A DNA stretch of 9,611 nucleotides, from assembly GCA_041488095.1 (NCBI GenBank), contig JBGPOP010000071.1, positions 1-9,611 on the forward strand, written 5' to 3'. This stretch comes from DASYPQ01 sp041488095 (GTDB lineage Bacteria; Planctomycetota; UBA1135; GCA-002686595). The position numbers and the translations under genes were made by a program. Shown here piece after piece: positions 1 to 6,596 of the stretch; the first letter of the stretch is position 1, and every line of letters begins with the position of its first letter. Below the pieces are notes generated by a model, which was given only the letters and a program-made list of their open reading frames with translations, was not told the DNA's origin and made no database searches.

Positions 1-149
1 CGCTCCTCGATCCCAACACGGGAGCGAACCCCGACTACCGCTTCCTCCGCTTCCGGATCAGCTTCGACATCAGCGCGAACGGGGCGCCGCTCACCTTCGA
101 CACGCCGATCCCGAGCCTCGACTTCTTCCGCGTGCCGTTCAGGTTCTGA
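1..149 (+). CDS. C-terminal 48 residues of an unidentified protein (5' truncated by window edge)
   Basis: The frame beginning at base 3 is open from the window edge to a TGA at 147-149 and encodes a tail rich in aromatic and basic residues, with the segments PDYRFLRFRISFDIS, then LDFFRVPFRF at the very end. The alternating polar/hydrophobic pattern (RFLRFRISFDI) suggests beta strands, as in an extracellular beta-sandwich domain or the last strand of an outer-membrane protein ending in Phe. That is inference from pattern only; I do not recognise the family. The stop is 24 bp before the ATG of the downstream FAD dehydrogenase, so the two could be cotranscribed. The other long frame in this stretch, on the minus strand, is Arg/Ser-rich and looks like a shadow. 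Confidence 0.6.
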   Translation, partial: LLDPNTGANPDYRFLRFRISFDISANGAPLTFDTPIPSLDFFRVPFRF

Positions 150-173
150 CGGGGCGCGCCGGACGAGCGACAG

Positions 174-1823
174 ATGGAGGAACGGGGACCGACGGCGACC
201 TGGCGCCTGCTCGCCTTCCAGGCGGGTGTCGGCGAGCCGGAGTCGGCGCTCCGCGAGCGCGCCTGCCGCGAGCTGGGGATCGCTCCCGGGGATCTGCGCG
301 GGTTCCGGATCGCGCGCAAGGCCCTCGACGCGCGCCGGCGAGGCGGAGCACGGCGGCTGCGCTTCGTCGTCCACACCGACCTCGTCGTCGACGCAGGCTT
401 CCGGAGCGCGGCGCTTTCTCGCGCACTGCGCTCGGGGAGGGTCGAGAAGGCGCCCGGTCGGGTCGAGCCGCGCGCCGGACGCGTCCACCCGACCCTCGCG
501 GGGATCCCGCCTGCGCGGATCGCCGTCGTCGGCGCGGGACCGGGAGGCCTGTTCGCGGCCTGGGTGCTGGCGCGGCACGGCCTCGAGGTGACGCTCCTCG
601 ACCGCGGCTCGCGCGTCGAGCGCCGCAGCCGGGAGCTGGTGCGCTTCCATCGCACCCGCACGCCGGATCCCGAGTCGAACCTGCTCTTCGGCGAGGGCGG
701 CGCGGGCACCTACTCGGACGGCAAGCTCCACACGCGCATCGACGACCCGCTCGAGGTCCCCCTGCTCGAGGAGCTCGTCGCCGCGGGCGCCCCGCGGGAG
801 ATCCTCTACGACAGCCGCGCGCACATCGGCACGGACGGCCTGCACCGGGTCCTGCCGGCGCTTCGGGCGACCCTCGAGGCCGGAGGCGTCTCCTTCCGCT
901 GGAACACGCGCGTGGAGAGCCTCGTGCTCTCGGGAAGCTCGCCGGTCCGCGTGCGCGCGCTGGCGACGTCCGCGGGCGAGATCCCCTGCGACGCGCTGAT
1001 CCTCGCGCCCGGACACAGCGCACGCGACACGTGGGGCGCGCTCATGGAGCAGGGGGTGCTCTTCGAAGGCAAGCCCTTCCAGGTCGGCGTGCGGATCGAG
1101 CACCCTCAGAGCCTGGTCGACACGAGCCAGCACGGAGAGGGGAGCGAGGCGACCTGGCTCGGCCCGGCCTACTACCAGCTCGTCTCCCGCGCGGGCGAGG
1201 GAACGCTCGCGGCCCACTCCTTCTGCATGTGTCCGGGCGGTCGCATCGTCGCCAGCGTCAGCGAGCCCGGGTTCCTGTGCACGAACGGGATGAGCAACTC
1301 GGCGCACTCCTCGCGCTACGCCAACGCGGCGATCGTGGCGACGCTCGAGCCGGCGGATTTCGGCGCGGGACCCTTCGCCGGAGTCGCGCTGCAGCGGGAC
1401 CTCGAGCGGCGCTTCTTCGAGGCCGGCGGCGGCGACTACACCGCGCCCGCGCAGCGCGCGGACGACTTCCTCGCCGGCCGGGAGACGAAGAAGCCCGGTC
1501 CGTCGAGCTACACGTTCGGCACGGTGCCGGCGCGGATCGACGCGCTGCTCTTTCCCGCCCTGCGCGACGCGTTGCGGCGCGCGATCGCGCGTTTCGACCG
1601 CGCCATCCCGGGCTTCGCGGGTGAGCGGGGCCTGCTGGTCGGGATCGAGTCGCGCAGCGCCTGTCCCGTGCGCATCCGGAGGGACGCCCGGACGCGGCGC
1701 GCTCCGGGTTTCGCGAACCTGCTCCCGGCCGGCGAGGGCGCGGGCTACGCCGGCGGGATCATGAGCTCCGCGCTCGACGGCGCGCGCTGCGCGCTGGCGC
1801 TGCTCGAGCACGGGATCGGATGA
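174..1823 (+). CDS. FAD-dependent dehydrogenase of the COG2509 family (549 aa)
   Basis: This is a cytosolic flavoprotein of the widespread but poorly characterised COG2509 'FAD-dependent dehydrogenase' family; substrate and electron partner are unknown. Residues 1-110 form the family's N-terminal domain. The Rossmann FAD motif IAVVGAGPGGL is at 116-126 (GxGxxG 120-125), ending in an acidic LLDRG strand. Family hallmarks follow: DPESN..FGEGGAGTYSDGK at 165-184, APGHSARDTW, KPFQVGVRIEHPQ at 300-312, FCMCPGG at 350-356, GIESRSACPVRI from 490 and LLPAGEGAGYAGGI at 516-529, the C-terminal FAD contact. Length and motif order match the family end to end, with no visible lesion. ATG 174 is the only start that keeps the N-terminal domain; GGACGAG upstream is at best a weak ribosome site. 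The gene lies 24 bp after the preceding stop and 65 bp before panB. Confidence 0.93.
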   Translation: MEERGPTATWRLLAFQAGVGEPESALRERACRELGIAPGDLRGFRIARKALDARRRGGARRLRFVVHTDLVVDAGFRSAALSRALRSGRVEKAPGRVEPRAGRVHPTLAGIPPARIAVVGAGPGGLFAAWVLARHGLEVTLLDRGSRVERRSRELVRFHRTRTPDPESNLLFGEGGAGTYSDGKLHTRIDDPLEVPLLEELVAAGAPREILYDSRAHIGTDGLHRVLPALRATLEAGGVSFRWNTRVESLVLSGSSPVRVRALATSAGEIPCDALILAPGHSARDTWGALMEQGVLFEGKPFQVGVRIEHPQSLVDTSQHGEGSEATWLGPAYYQLVSRAGEGTLAAHSFCMCPGGRIVASVSEPGFLCTNGMSNSAHSSRYANAAIVATLEPADFGAGPFAGVALQRDLERRFFEAGGGDYTAPAQRADDFLAGRETKKPGPSSYTFGTVPARIDALLFPALRDALRRAIARFDRAIPGFAGERGLLVGIESRSACPVRIRRDARTRRAPGFANLLPAGEGAGYAGGIMSSALDGARCALALLEHGIG

Positions 1824-1858
1824 GAGCGCTCGATCTCGCCGAGGCGTGCGCGGGGCGA

Positions 1859-1864
1859 TAGATT
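1859..1864 (+). promoter_or_regulatory. Candidate -10 element (TAGATT) for panB
   Basis: TAGATT stands out in an otherwise very GC-rich 65-bp intergenic gap. It ends 24 nt before the panB ATG, which would give a leader of roughly 17-18 nt. No good -35 hexamer is visible; the best 17-bp-spaced candidate, TCGCCG at 1836-1841, matches TTGACA at only 3 of 6 positions. No purine-rich ribosome site lies between the element and the ATG. Confidence 0.4.
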
Positions 1865-1888
1865 GATGGGCTCCCCGCGGATCCTCCC

Positions 1889-2725
1889 ATGCCGAACCCC
1901 CCTGCTGCTCCCAAGGAGCCTTCCGACCGCCGCAAGATCACGACCAAGAGCCTGCGGCGCATGAAGGAGCGCGGCGAGGTGATCGCCGCGCTGACCGCCT
2001 ACGACCACACCATGGCGGCGCTGGTCGATCGCGCCGGGATCGACGTGATCCTGGTCGGCGACTCGGTGGCGACGGTCGTGCAGGGGAAGGAGACGACCGT
2101 CGCGGTGACCATGGAGCAGATGCTCTACCACGCCGCGCTGGTGTCCTCGGCCGTCGAGCGCGCGCTGGTCGTCGGCGATCTGCCGTTCATGTCCTTCCAG
2201 GTCAACGCGGACGAGGCCCTGCGCAACGCCGGACGCATGGTCAAGGAGTCCGGCGTCGAGGCGGTCAAGCTCGAGGGCGGTGCGGTGATCTGCGCGACGG
2301 TCCGCCGCATCGTCGACGTCGGGATCCCGGTGATGGGGCACCTCGGGCTCACGCCCCAGTCGATCCACAAGTTCGGGACCTACCAGGTGCGCGCGACCAC
2401 GCCGGAAGAGGCCGAGGAGGTGCGCCGGGACGCCCAGTCGCTGCAGGACGCGGGCGCGTTCGCGCTCGTGCTCGAGAAGGTGCCGGCCTCGCTCGCGGCG
2501 TCGATCGCGAAGAACCTCTCGATCCCCGTGATCGGCATCGGGGCCGGCGGCGGCTGCGACGGCCAGATCCTCGTCAGCCACGACATGCTCGGGTTGTACA
2601 CGCTGTTCCAGCCGCGCTTCGTGCGGCGCTACGGGAACCTGGCCGAGGACATGCTCTCGGCATTCGGGCACTACGTGCGCGACGTGAAGGGCCGGGAGTT
2701 CCCGACGCAGGCCGAGAGCTACTGA
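1889..2725 (+). CDS. panB: PanB, 3-methyl-2-oxobutanoate hydroxymethyltransferase (278 aa)
   Basis: PanB transfers a hydroxymethyl group from 5,10-methylene-tetrahydrofolate to 2-oxoisovalerate, giving ketopantoate, the committed step to pantothenate and coenzyme A; it is a cytosolic Mg2+-dependent TIM-barrel enzyme. Metal ligands are visible as D58 (in LVGDS), D97 (in VVGDLPF) and E129 (in VKLEGG), equivalent to E. coli Asp45, Asp84 and Glu114. Lys127 matches Lys112, and the catalytic base is E196 (LVLEKVPA), equivalent to Glu181. Family signatures GHLGLTPQS (150-158) and IPVIGIGAGGGCDGQ (212-226, before the conserved HDMLG) are intact. The first ~15 residues (MPNPPAAPKEPSD) are a Pro-rich extension; the domain proper starts at KITTKSLRRMK. 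No panC, panD or panE lies nearby, so the pathway is dispersed. The gene ends 10 bp from the convergent S1 gene. Confidence 0.97.
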   Translation: MPNPPAAPKEPSDRRKITTKSLRRMKERGEVIAALTAYDHTMAALVDRAGIDVILVGDSVATVVQGKETTVAVTMEQMLYHAALVSSAVERALVVGDLPFMSFQVNADEALRNAGRMVKESGVEAVKLEGGAVICATVRRIVDVGIPVMGHLGLTPQSIHKFGTYQVRATTPEEAEEVRRDAQSLQDAGAFALVLEKVPASLAASIAKNLSIPVIGIGAGGGCDGQILVSHDMLGLYTLFQPRFVRRYGNLAEDMLSAFGHYVRDVKGREFPTQAESY

Positions 2726-2735
2726 GCGCGGGCAG

Positions 2736-3992
2736 CTAGGACCGCCGCCGCTCCTCGATCGCCTTCCGGAACAGGCTCCCGAGGTTCGTGAGGGCCGGCT
2801 TGGCGGAGGACCTCTTCAGCGCCTCGTCGATGACCGACGCATCGACGGCCTCCTCGGATCCGAGGACCGCGCCGCGGGAGTCCAGGCGCGAGAGCGAGAG
2901 TCTCCGCTGCGCCGGGTCGACCGTCACGACGCGCACCGTGATCGCCTCGCCGGGCTTGAAGAGGTCGCTCGCGCGCCGGACGCGGTCCTTCCCCATCTGC
3001 GAGACGTGGAGGAGCCCCTCGAGGCCCGGCTCGACCTCGACGAAGGCGCCGAACTCGGCCAGGCGCGTGATCCGGCCGGCGATGATCGCATCGACAGCGT
3101 AGCGCGAGGGCGCGGTGTCCCAGGGATCGGGCTCGAGCACCTTCATCGAGAGGCCGATGCGCTTGCCGCCGTCCTTGATCTTGAGAATCTGCGCCTGGAC
3201 CTCCTGGCCGACGGCGACCACATCTCCCGCACTCTCGACGCGCCGGCGCGAGAGGTTGCTGACGTGGACGAGCCCCTCGATCCCGCCCCCGAGGTCGACG
3301 AACGCGCCGAAGGTCTCGACGCGCGTGACCTTGCCGCGGACGATCTGGCCGGCGGAGAGCCGTCCGAGCGACTCGCGCACCGCGAGCTCGCGCTCCTTCT
3401 CCAGGACGGCGCGGCGCGAGAGCAGGATGCGCTTGCGGTCGCGATCGACCTCGAGGACCCGGCAGGTCAGGGTCTGCCCGATGTAGGCGGCCAGGTTCTC
3501 CTCGTGGCGCAGCCCGACTTGCGAGGCGGGCAAGAAGGCCGCCATGGGCCCGACCTTCAGCTCGAGCCCTCCGGTGTTCTGCCCGGTGACGCGCGCCTTG
3601 ACGAGCGACCCGGTCTCGACCTCGTCCCAGGCGGCCAGGGCGGCGGCCTCGCGACGAGAGAGGATCCACAGGTCGTCCTCGCGCCCGTGGAGCGTGAAGT
3701 CGAAGGCCTCGCCGACCTTGGGCGGCGTATCGAACTCCTTGAGCGAGATCACTCCCTGGACGCGCGGACCGAGCTCGACGAAGACGTCGTCCCCGGAGAC
3801 GCCGACGATCGTGCCGCGCCGCAGGTTCGAGGCTGCGGGCTTGCCGCCGCCCTTCCCGCCGCCCATGCCGCCGATCGTCCCGGAGGGCTGCGACGACCGA
3901 GGAGCGTCCGCCGAGGGGAGATTCTGGAGATCGACGCCCTCGAGCGCCGCGTCGATCTCGGCGGAGAGGGGATCCTGGGGATCGCGGGCCAT
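2736..3992 (-). CDS. S1-domain RNA-binding protein with four S1 repeats (418 aa)
   Basis: The protein carries four OB-fold S1 repeats at roughly residues 58-113, 127-194, 215-284 and 300-369. The last two are the most canonical: GKVTRVETFGAFVDLGGGIEG with LVHVSNLS, and GRITRLAEFGAFVEVEPGLEG with LLHVSQMG, each ending in the typical K/RRIxLS strand. The first two are divergent. Such proteins bind single-stranded RNA and may act as ribosomal protein S1 or as an accessory translation or RNA-decay factor. At 418 aa it is shorter than the six-repeat E. coli S1 (557 aa). An N-terminal acidic segment (DPLSAEIDAALEGVDL) and a Gly-rich linker (GGMGGGKGGGK, 41-51) precede the repeats; a basic tail (LFRKAIEERRRS) closes it. 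ATG at 3992-3990 is preferred because a TAGAAT lies 10 nt upstream. The upstream SDR gene ends only 36 bp away. Confidence 0.92.
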   Translation of the reverse strand: MARDPQDPLSAEIDAALEGVDLQNLPSADAPRSSQPSGTIGGMGGGKGGGKPAASNLRRGTIVGVSGDDVFVELGPRVQGVISLKEFDTPPKVGEAFDFTLHGREDDLWILSRREAAALAAWDEVETGSLVKARVTGQNTGGLELKVGPMAAFLPASQVGLRHEENLAAYIGQTLTCRVLEVDRDRKRILLSRRAVLEKERELAVRESLGRLSAGQIVRGKVTRVETFGAFVDLGGGIEGLVHVSNLSRRRVESAGDVVAVGQEVQAQILKIKDGGKRIGLSMKVLEPDPWDTAPSRYAVDAIIAGRITRLAEFGAFVEVEPGLEGLLHVSQMGKDRVRRASDLFKPGEAITVRVVTVDPAQRRLSLSRLDSRGAVLGSEEAVDASVIDEALKRSSAKPALTNLGSLFRKAIEERRRS

Positions 3993-4002
3993 GCGGGCGA
4001 AG

Positions 4003-4008
4003 ATTCTA
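4003..4008 (-). promoter_or_regulatory. Candidate -10 element (TAGAAT) for the S1-domain gene
   Basis: Read on the minus strand, GGTAGAATC places TAGAAT (5 of 6 matches to TATAAT) 10 nt before the ATG. Initiation about 7 nt after the hexamer would leave a leader of only a few bases, with no room for a Shine-Dalgarno site. It lies in the 36-bp gap after the SDR gene on the same strand, so the S1 gene probably has its own promoter. TGAACG at 4031-4026 is 17 bp upstream and is a poor -35. Confidence 0.5.
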
Positions 4009-4028
4009 CCGTCCGCCCCGGCCCGCGT

Positions 4029-4784
4029 TCACGTCACGGGAGTCTTCCGCGCCACCACCGTCGCGCTGGCCTGCGCCGAGGCCCACATCACGATCTCTCC
4101 GATGTTGACCCGCGCAGGCCGCGTGACGGCCCACACGATCGCCTCGGCGACATCCTCGGGCTTCAGGTAGTCGACCCCCGCGTAGACGGCGTTCGCCTTC
4201 TCCACGTCCCCCCGGAAACGGATCGGGCTGAACTCGGTCTCGCCGACCATCCCCGGATCCACGGTCGTGAAGCGCAGGCCGCTGCCCGCCATGTCGACGC
4301 GCATCGCCTCGTACAAGGCCCGCACGGCGTGCTTGGTCGCACAGTACACGGCACCGCCCGGGTAAACCTGTCTCCCGGCCACGCTGCCGAGCAGGACGAC
4401 GTCGCCGCGACCGCGCACGACCATCCCCGGAACGACCGCGTGCACGGTGTGGAGCACCCCCTTGATGTTCGTGTCGATCGCGGCGGCCCAGTCCTCCGGT
4501 TTTCCCCCGGGAAGTCTCTCCATGCCGATCGACAGCCCCGCGTTCGCGACCAGCACGTCGATCTCGAGGCCGGAGAGCTCGCGCTCGGCGGCGCGCGCGT
4601 CGCGCACGTCGAGGACCACCGATCGCGACCCCGGGCAGGCGCGCGCGATCTCGGCGAGCCTCTCCCGGCGCCGGGCGACCAGCACGACCTCGGCTCCGGC
4701 TGCCGAGAGCGCCCGCGCCGTCGCCGCTCCGATCCCGGCCGAAGCTCCCGTCACGAGGGCCTTACGTCCGGCCAGAGGTCCCAT
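4029..4784 (-). CDS. Classical short-chain dehydrogenase/reductase, YdfG-like (251 aa)
   Basis: This is an NAD(P)-dependent oxidoreductase of the classical SDR fold, presumably a cytosolic tetramer. The cofactor motif TGASAGIG is at 12-19 and Arg38-Arg40 after the second strand favour NADP(H). NAG (81-83) stabilises the sheet, N106 (DTNIKG) is the fourth catalytic residue, and Ser134, Tyr147 and Lys151 (YCATK) complete the active site. The downstream DPGMV.ETEFSPIRFRGD.EKA..VY segment and C-terminal RPARVNIGEIV closely resemble E. coli YdfG (3-hydroxy acid/L-allo-threonine/serine dehydrogenase). Exact substrate is therefore likely a small beta-hydroxy acid, but this is inferred. Length is typical for the family. 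ATG 4784-4782 sits 6 nt after a TAGAGT hexamer, pointing to a leaderless mRNA. The gene is divergent from the amidohydrolase (66 bp apart). Confidence 0.94.
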   Translation of the reverse strand: MGPLAGRKALVTGASAGIGAATARALSAAGAEVVLVARRRERLAEIARACPGSRSVVLDVRDARAAERELSGLEIDVLVANAGLSIGMERLPGGKPEDWAAAIDTNIKGVLHTVHAVVPGMVVRGRGDVVLLGSVAGRQVYPGGAVYCATKHAVRALYEAMRVDMAGSGLRFTTVDPGMVGETEFSPIRFRGDVEKANAVYAGVDYLKPEDVAEAIVWAVTRPARVNIGEIVMWASAQASATVVARKTPVT

Positions 4785-4790
4785 GGCCGC

Positions 4791-4796
4791 ACTCTA
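4791..4796 (-). promoter_or_regulatory. Candidate -10 element (TAGAGT) of a leaderless SDR transcript
   Basis: On the minus strand the sequence reads GCTAGAGTGCGGCC then ATG. TAGAGT is exactly 6 nt from the start codon, so a transcript starting 6-7 nt after the -10 would begin at the A of ATG. There is no purine-rich ribosome site. The best -35 match at 16-bp spacing is TTCAAG (4818-4813), 3 of 6, which overlaps the Shine-Dalgarno-like tract facing the other way. Confidence 0.5.
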
Positions 4797-4815
4797 GCAA
4801 TCCGACCCCGAGCTT

Positions 4816-4854
4816 GAAGGAGGTGTACTGTTGCGCGACCCTCTCGACCGATGA
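4816..4854 (+). promoter_or_regulatory. Perfect Shine-Dalgarno tract with 7-codon TTG mini-ORF overlapping the amidohydrolase start
   Basis: AAGGAGGTG at 4817-4825 is fully complementary to the usual 16S rRNA 3' end, but it ends 25 nt before the amidohydrolase ATG, too far for direct use. At a normal distance (5 nt) lies TTG 4831, which opens TTG CGC GAC CCT CTC GAC CGA TGA (M-R-D-P-L-D-R). Its TGA (4852-4854) overlaps the ATG in an ATGA arrangement, the classic geometry for translational coupling. The main gene's own frame has a TGA at 4815-4817 and no ATG, GTG or TTG between that and 4851. Alternatively, TACTGT (4826-4831) may be a -10 element, in which case the SD-like tract lies upstream of the transcript and is coincidental. 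The two readings are mutually exclusive. Confidence 0.4.
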
Positions 4855-6578
4855 GAACGACCGGCATGCTCTCGCTCCTCTTCGCCGCCGCGCTCCTCGC
4901 CTCCGTTCGACCCGGAGACGGACAGAGCGCGTCCGGAGAGGCGCGGAAGGTGCCCGTGTCGACGGAACGGCCGACTCTCTTCCACGGCGGGCGGATCCTC
5001 CTCAACGATGGCAAGGGCACCGCCGTGCAGGCCCTGCTCGCGCGCGCCGGCAAGATCGTCGCCGTCGGCGCGCTGGCCGAGGTCGAGGGTTTCCCCGAGG
5101 CCAAGGACGCCGTGCGCGTCGACCTCGCGGGCGCGACCGCGGTGCCGGGCCTCCAGGACGCGCACGGACACCTGGTGAGCTACGGCGCCTCGCTCGTCAA
5201 CGTCGACCTGCGCGGCTGCGCGTCCTTCGAAGAGGTGATCGCGCGCGTGGTCGAGCGCGCGGGCCACGAGAAGGAGGGCGCCTGGATCCTCGGCCGCGGC
5301 TGGGACCAGAACCTGTGGCCGGAGAAGACCTTTCCGCGCCACGCCAAGCTCAGCGAGAAGACGCCCAAGAACCCGGTCTTCCTGACCCGCGTCGACGGAC
5401 ACGCCGCGATCGCCAACCGGCTCGCGCTCGCGGCCGCGAAGCTCGACCACGAGTTCGTCGACGAGCCGAGGATCCAGGGCGGACGCCTTCTGCTCGACGG
5501 CGAGGGCCGCCCGACCGGGGTGCTCGTCGACCAGGCGATGGACCTCGTCCAGAAGAACATTCCGGACCCCGGCCGCGCGGCGACCGAGGCGCGCATCCTC
5601 GGCGCGCAGGAGAAGCTGCTCCCCTACGGCCTCACGTGCGTGCACGACATGGGCACGACGCGCGTGCAGCTCGACATCCTCGAGGACCTGCGCGCGCGGG
5701 GCAAGCTGCGCCTGCGCGTCGTCGCCTACCTGGCCGGGACCGACGACCTCACGGACGAGATGCTCAAAGGGCTGCCCCTCGCGCCCGACGAGAAGGATCT
5801 CCTGTGCTGCCCGGGGGTCAAGCTGATCGCCGACGGCGCGCTGGGCTCCCGCGGAGCGGCGTTGCTCGAGGACTACAGCGACGCGCCGGGCGAGCGCGGG
5901 CTCCTGATCCTCGACGAGAAGCAGCTCTCGACCAAGGTGGCCCTGTGCCAGAGCCACGGCCTCCAGCCCGCGATCCACGCCATCGGCGACCGCGCCAACC
6001 GCCTGGTCCTGGACATCTTCGAGACGCTGATGACCGTCTACCCGAACGCGCGCGAGCTGCGCCCGCGCATCGAGCACGCGCAGATCGTCTCGCTCAAGGA
6101 CTGGCCGCGCTTCCCCGCCCTGGGCGTGATCCCGTCGATGCAACCCGTTCACGCGATCTCGGACATGCCCTGGGCGGTCGACCGCCTGGGCAAGGAGCGG
6201 GCGCGCCGGGCCTACGCCTGGCGCGCGCTCGCGCCGGAGCTGCGCCCCCTGGCCTTCGGCAGCGACTTCCCGGTCGAGAGCCCGGATCCGCTGCCGGGCC
6301 TGTATGCGGCCCGCATGCGGTCGAATCCGGCCGGCGGCCCGGACGCGACCTTGTCGGCTGATCAGAGGCTGGACGGCGCCTCCGCGCTGGCCGGGTTCAC
6401 GAGCGGCGCGGCCTACGCCTGCCACCAGGAGAACCGGCGCGGCCGTCTGCTGCCGGGCTTCGCCTGCGACCTGACCGTCCTCTCCGTCGACCCGGTCGCA
6501 TGCGATCCCGCGGCGCTCCTCTCCGCGCACGTCGCGATGACCGTGATCAACGGCGAGATCGTCTGGCGCGCGAAGTGA
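4851..6578 (+). CDS. Exported YtcJ-type metal-dependent amidohydrolase (575 aa)
   Basis: This is an amidohydrolase-3 (PF07969-type, YtcJ-like) TIM-barrel hydrolase. Residues 1-25 look like a signal peptide: MRTTG, then the hydrophobic core MLSLLFAAALLASV, then polar PGDGQSA, so it is probably periplasmic, unlike most YtcJ homologues. Metal and active-site candidates are HGH (105-107, after VPGLQDA), H184 (VDGHAAIAN), K324 (KLIADGALGSRGA, the lysine normally carboxylated), H376 (AIHAIGD), H409 (RIEHAQ) and D472 (FGSDFPVE). The C-terminal GRLLPGFACDLTVLSVDP closes the small beta-sandwich domain. All expected ligands are present, so it should be active. Likely substrates are N-acyl or formamide compounds, but the family is too broad for a specific call. 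ATG 4851 is the first possible start; Met6 (4866) would shorten the signal peptide. It converges on the lipoprotein gene with 18 bp between stops. Confidence 0.93.
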   Translation: MRTTGMLSLLFAAALLASVRPGDGQSASGEARKVPVSTERPTLFHGGRILLNDGKGTAVQALLARAGKIVAVGALAEVEGFPEAKDAVRVDLAGATAVPGLQDAHGHLVSYGASLVNVDLRGCASFEEVIARVVERAGHEKEGAWILGRGWDQNLWPEKTFPRHAKLSEKTPKNPVFLTRVDGHAAIANRLALAAAKLDHEFVDEPRIQGGRLLLDGEGRPTGVLVDQAMDLVQKNIPDPGRAATEARILGAQEKLLPYGLTCVHDMGTTRVQLDILEDLRARGKLRLRVVAYLAGTDDLTDEMLKGLPLAPDEKDLLCCPGVKLIADGALGSRGAALLEDYSDAPGERGLLILDEKQLSTKVALCQSHGLQPAIHAIGDRANRLVLDIFETLMTVYPNARELRPRIEHAQIVSLKDWPRFPALGVIPSMQPVHAISDMPWAVDRLGKERARRAYAWRALAPELRPLAFGSDFPVESPDPLPGLYAARMRSNPAGGPDATLSADQRLDGASALAGFTSGAAYACHQENRRGRLLPGFACDLTVLSVDPVACDPAALLSAHVAMTVINGEIVWRAK

Positions 6579-6582
6579 TCCG

Positions 6583-6594
6583 GGCGCGAGCGCC
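6583..6594. terminator. Short GC hairpin between convergent genes, possible terminator
   Basis: GGCG-CGAG-CGCC forms a 4-bp stem with a tetraloop (extendable by a G-T pair) in the 18-bp gap between the stops of the amidohydrolase and lipoprotein genes. The location suits a bidirectional terminator. There is no T tract on either side and a hairpin this small is common by chance at this GC content, so the call rests mainly on position. Confidence 0.2.
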
Positions 6595-6596
6595 TC

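Noticed and set aside
1824..1831. Palindrome GAGCGCTC after the FAD dehydrogenase stop
   Set aside because: An 8-bp palindrome without loop or T tract is not convincing as a terminator or operator.
1745..2671. 308-codon minus-strand frame antisense to panB
   Set aside because: Its His/Arg/Asp-rich composition is what antisense of GC-rich coding sequence gives; panB is certain.
3006..4817. 603-codon plus-strand open frame antisense to the S1 and SDR genes
   Set aside because: It is the complement of two well-supported genes, is extremely Asp/Arg/Gly/Leu-rich and shows no domain; at 70% GC, stop codons are rare in antisense frames.
4794..6530. 578-codon minus-strand open frame antisense to the amidohydrolase
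   Set aside because: The plus-strand gene has every metal ligand of its family. The antisense frame has biased Arg/Ala/Asp/Val composition and no recognisable motif.
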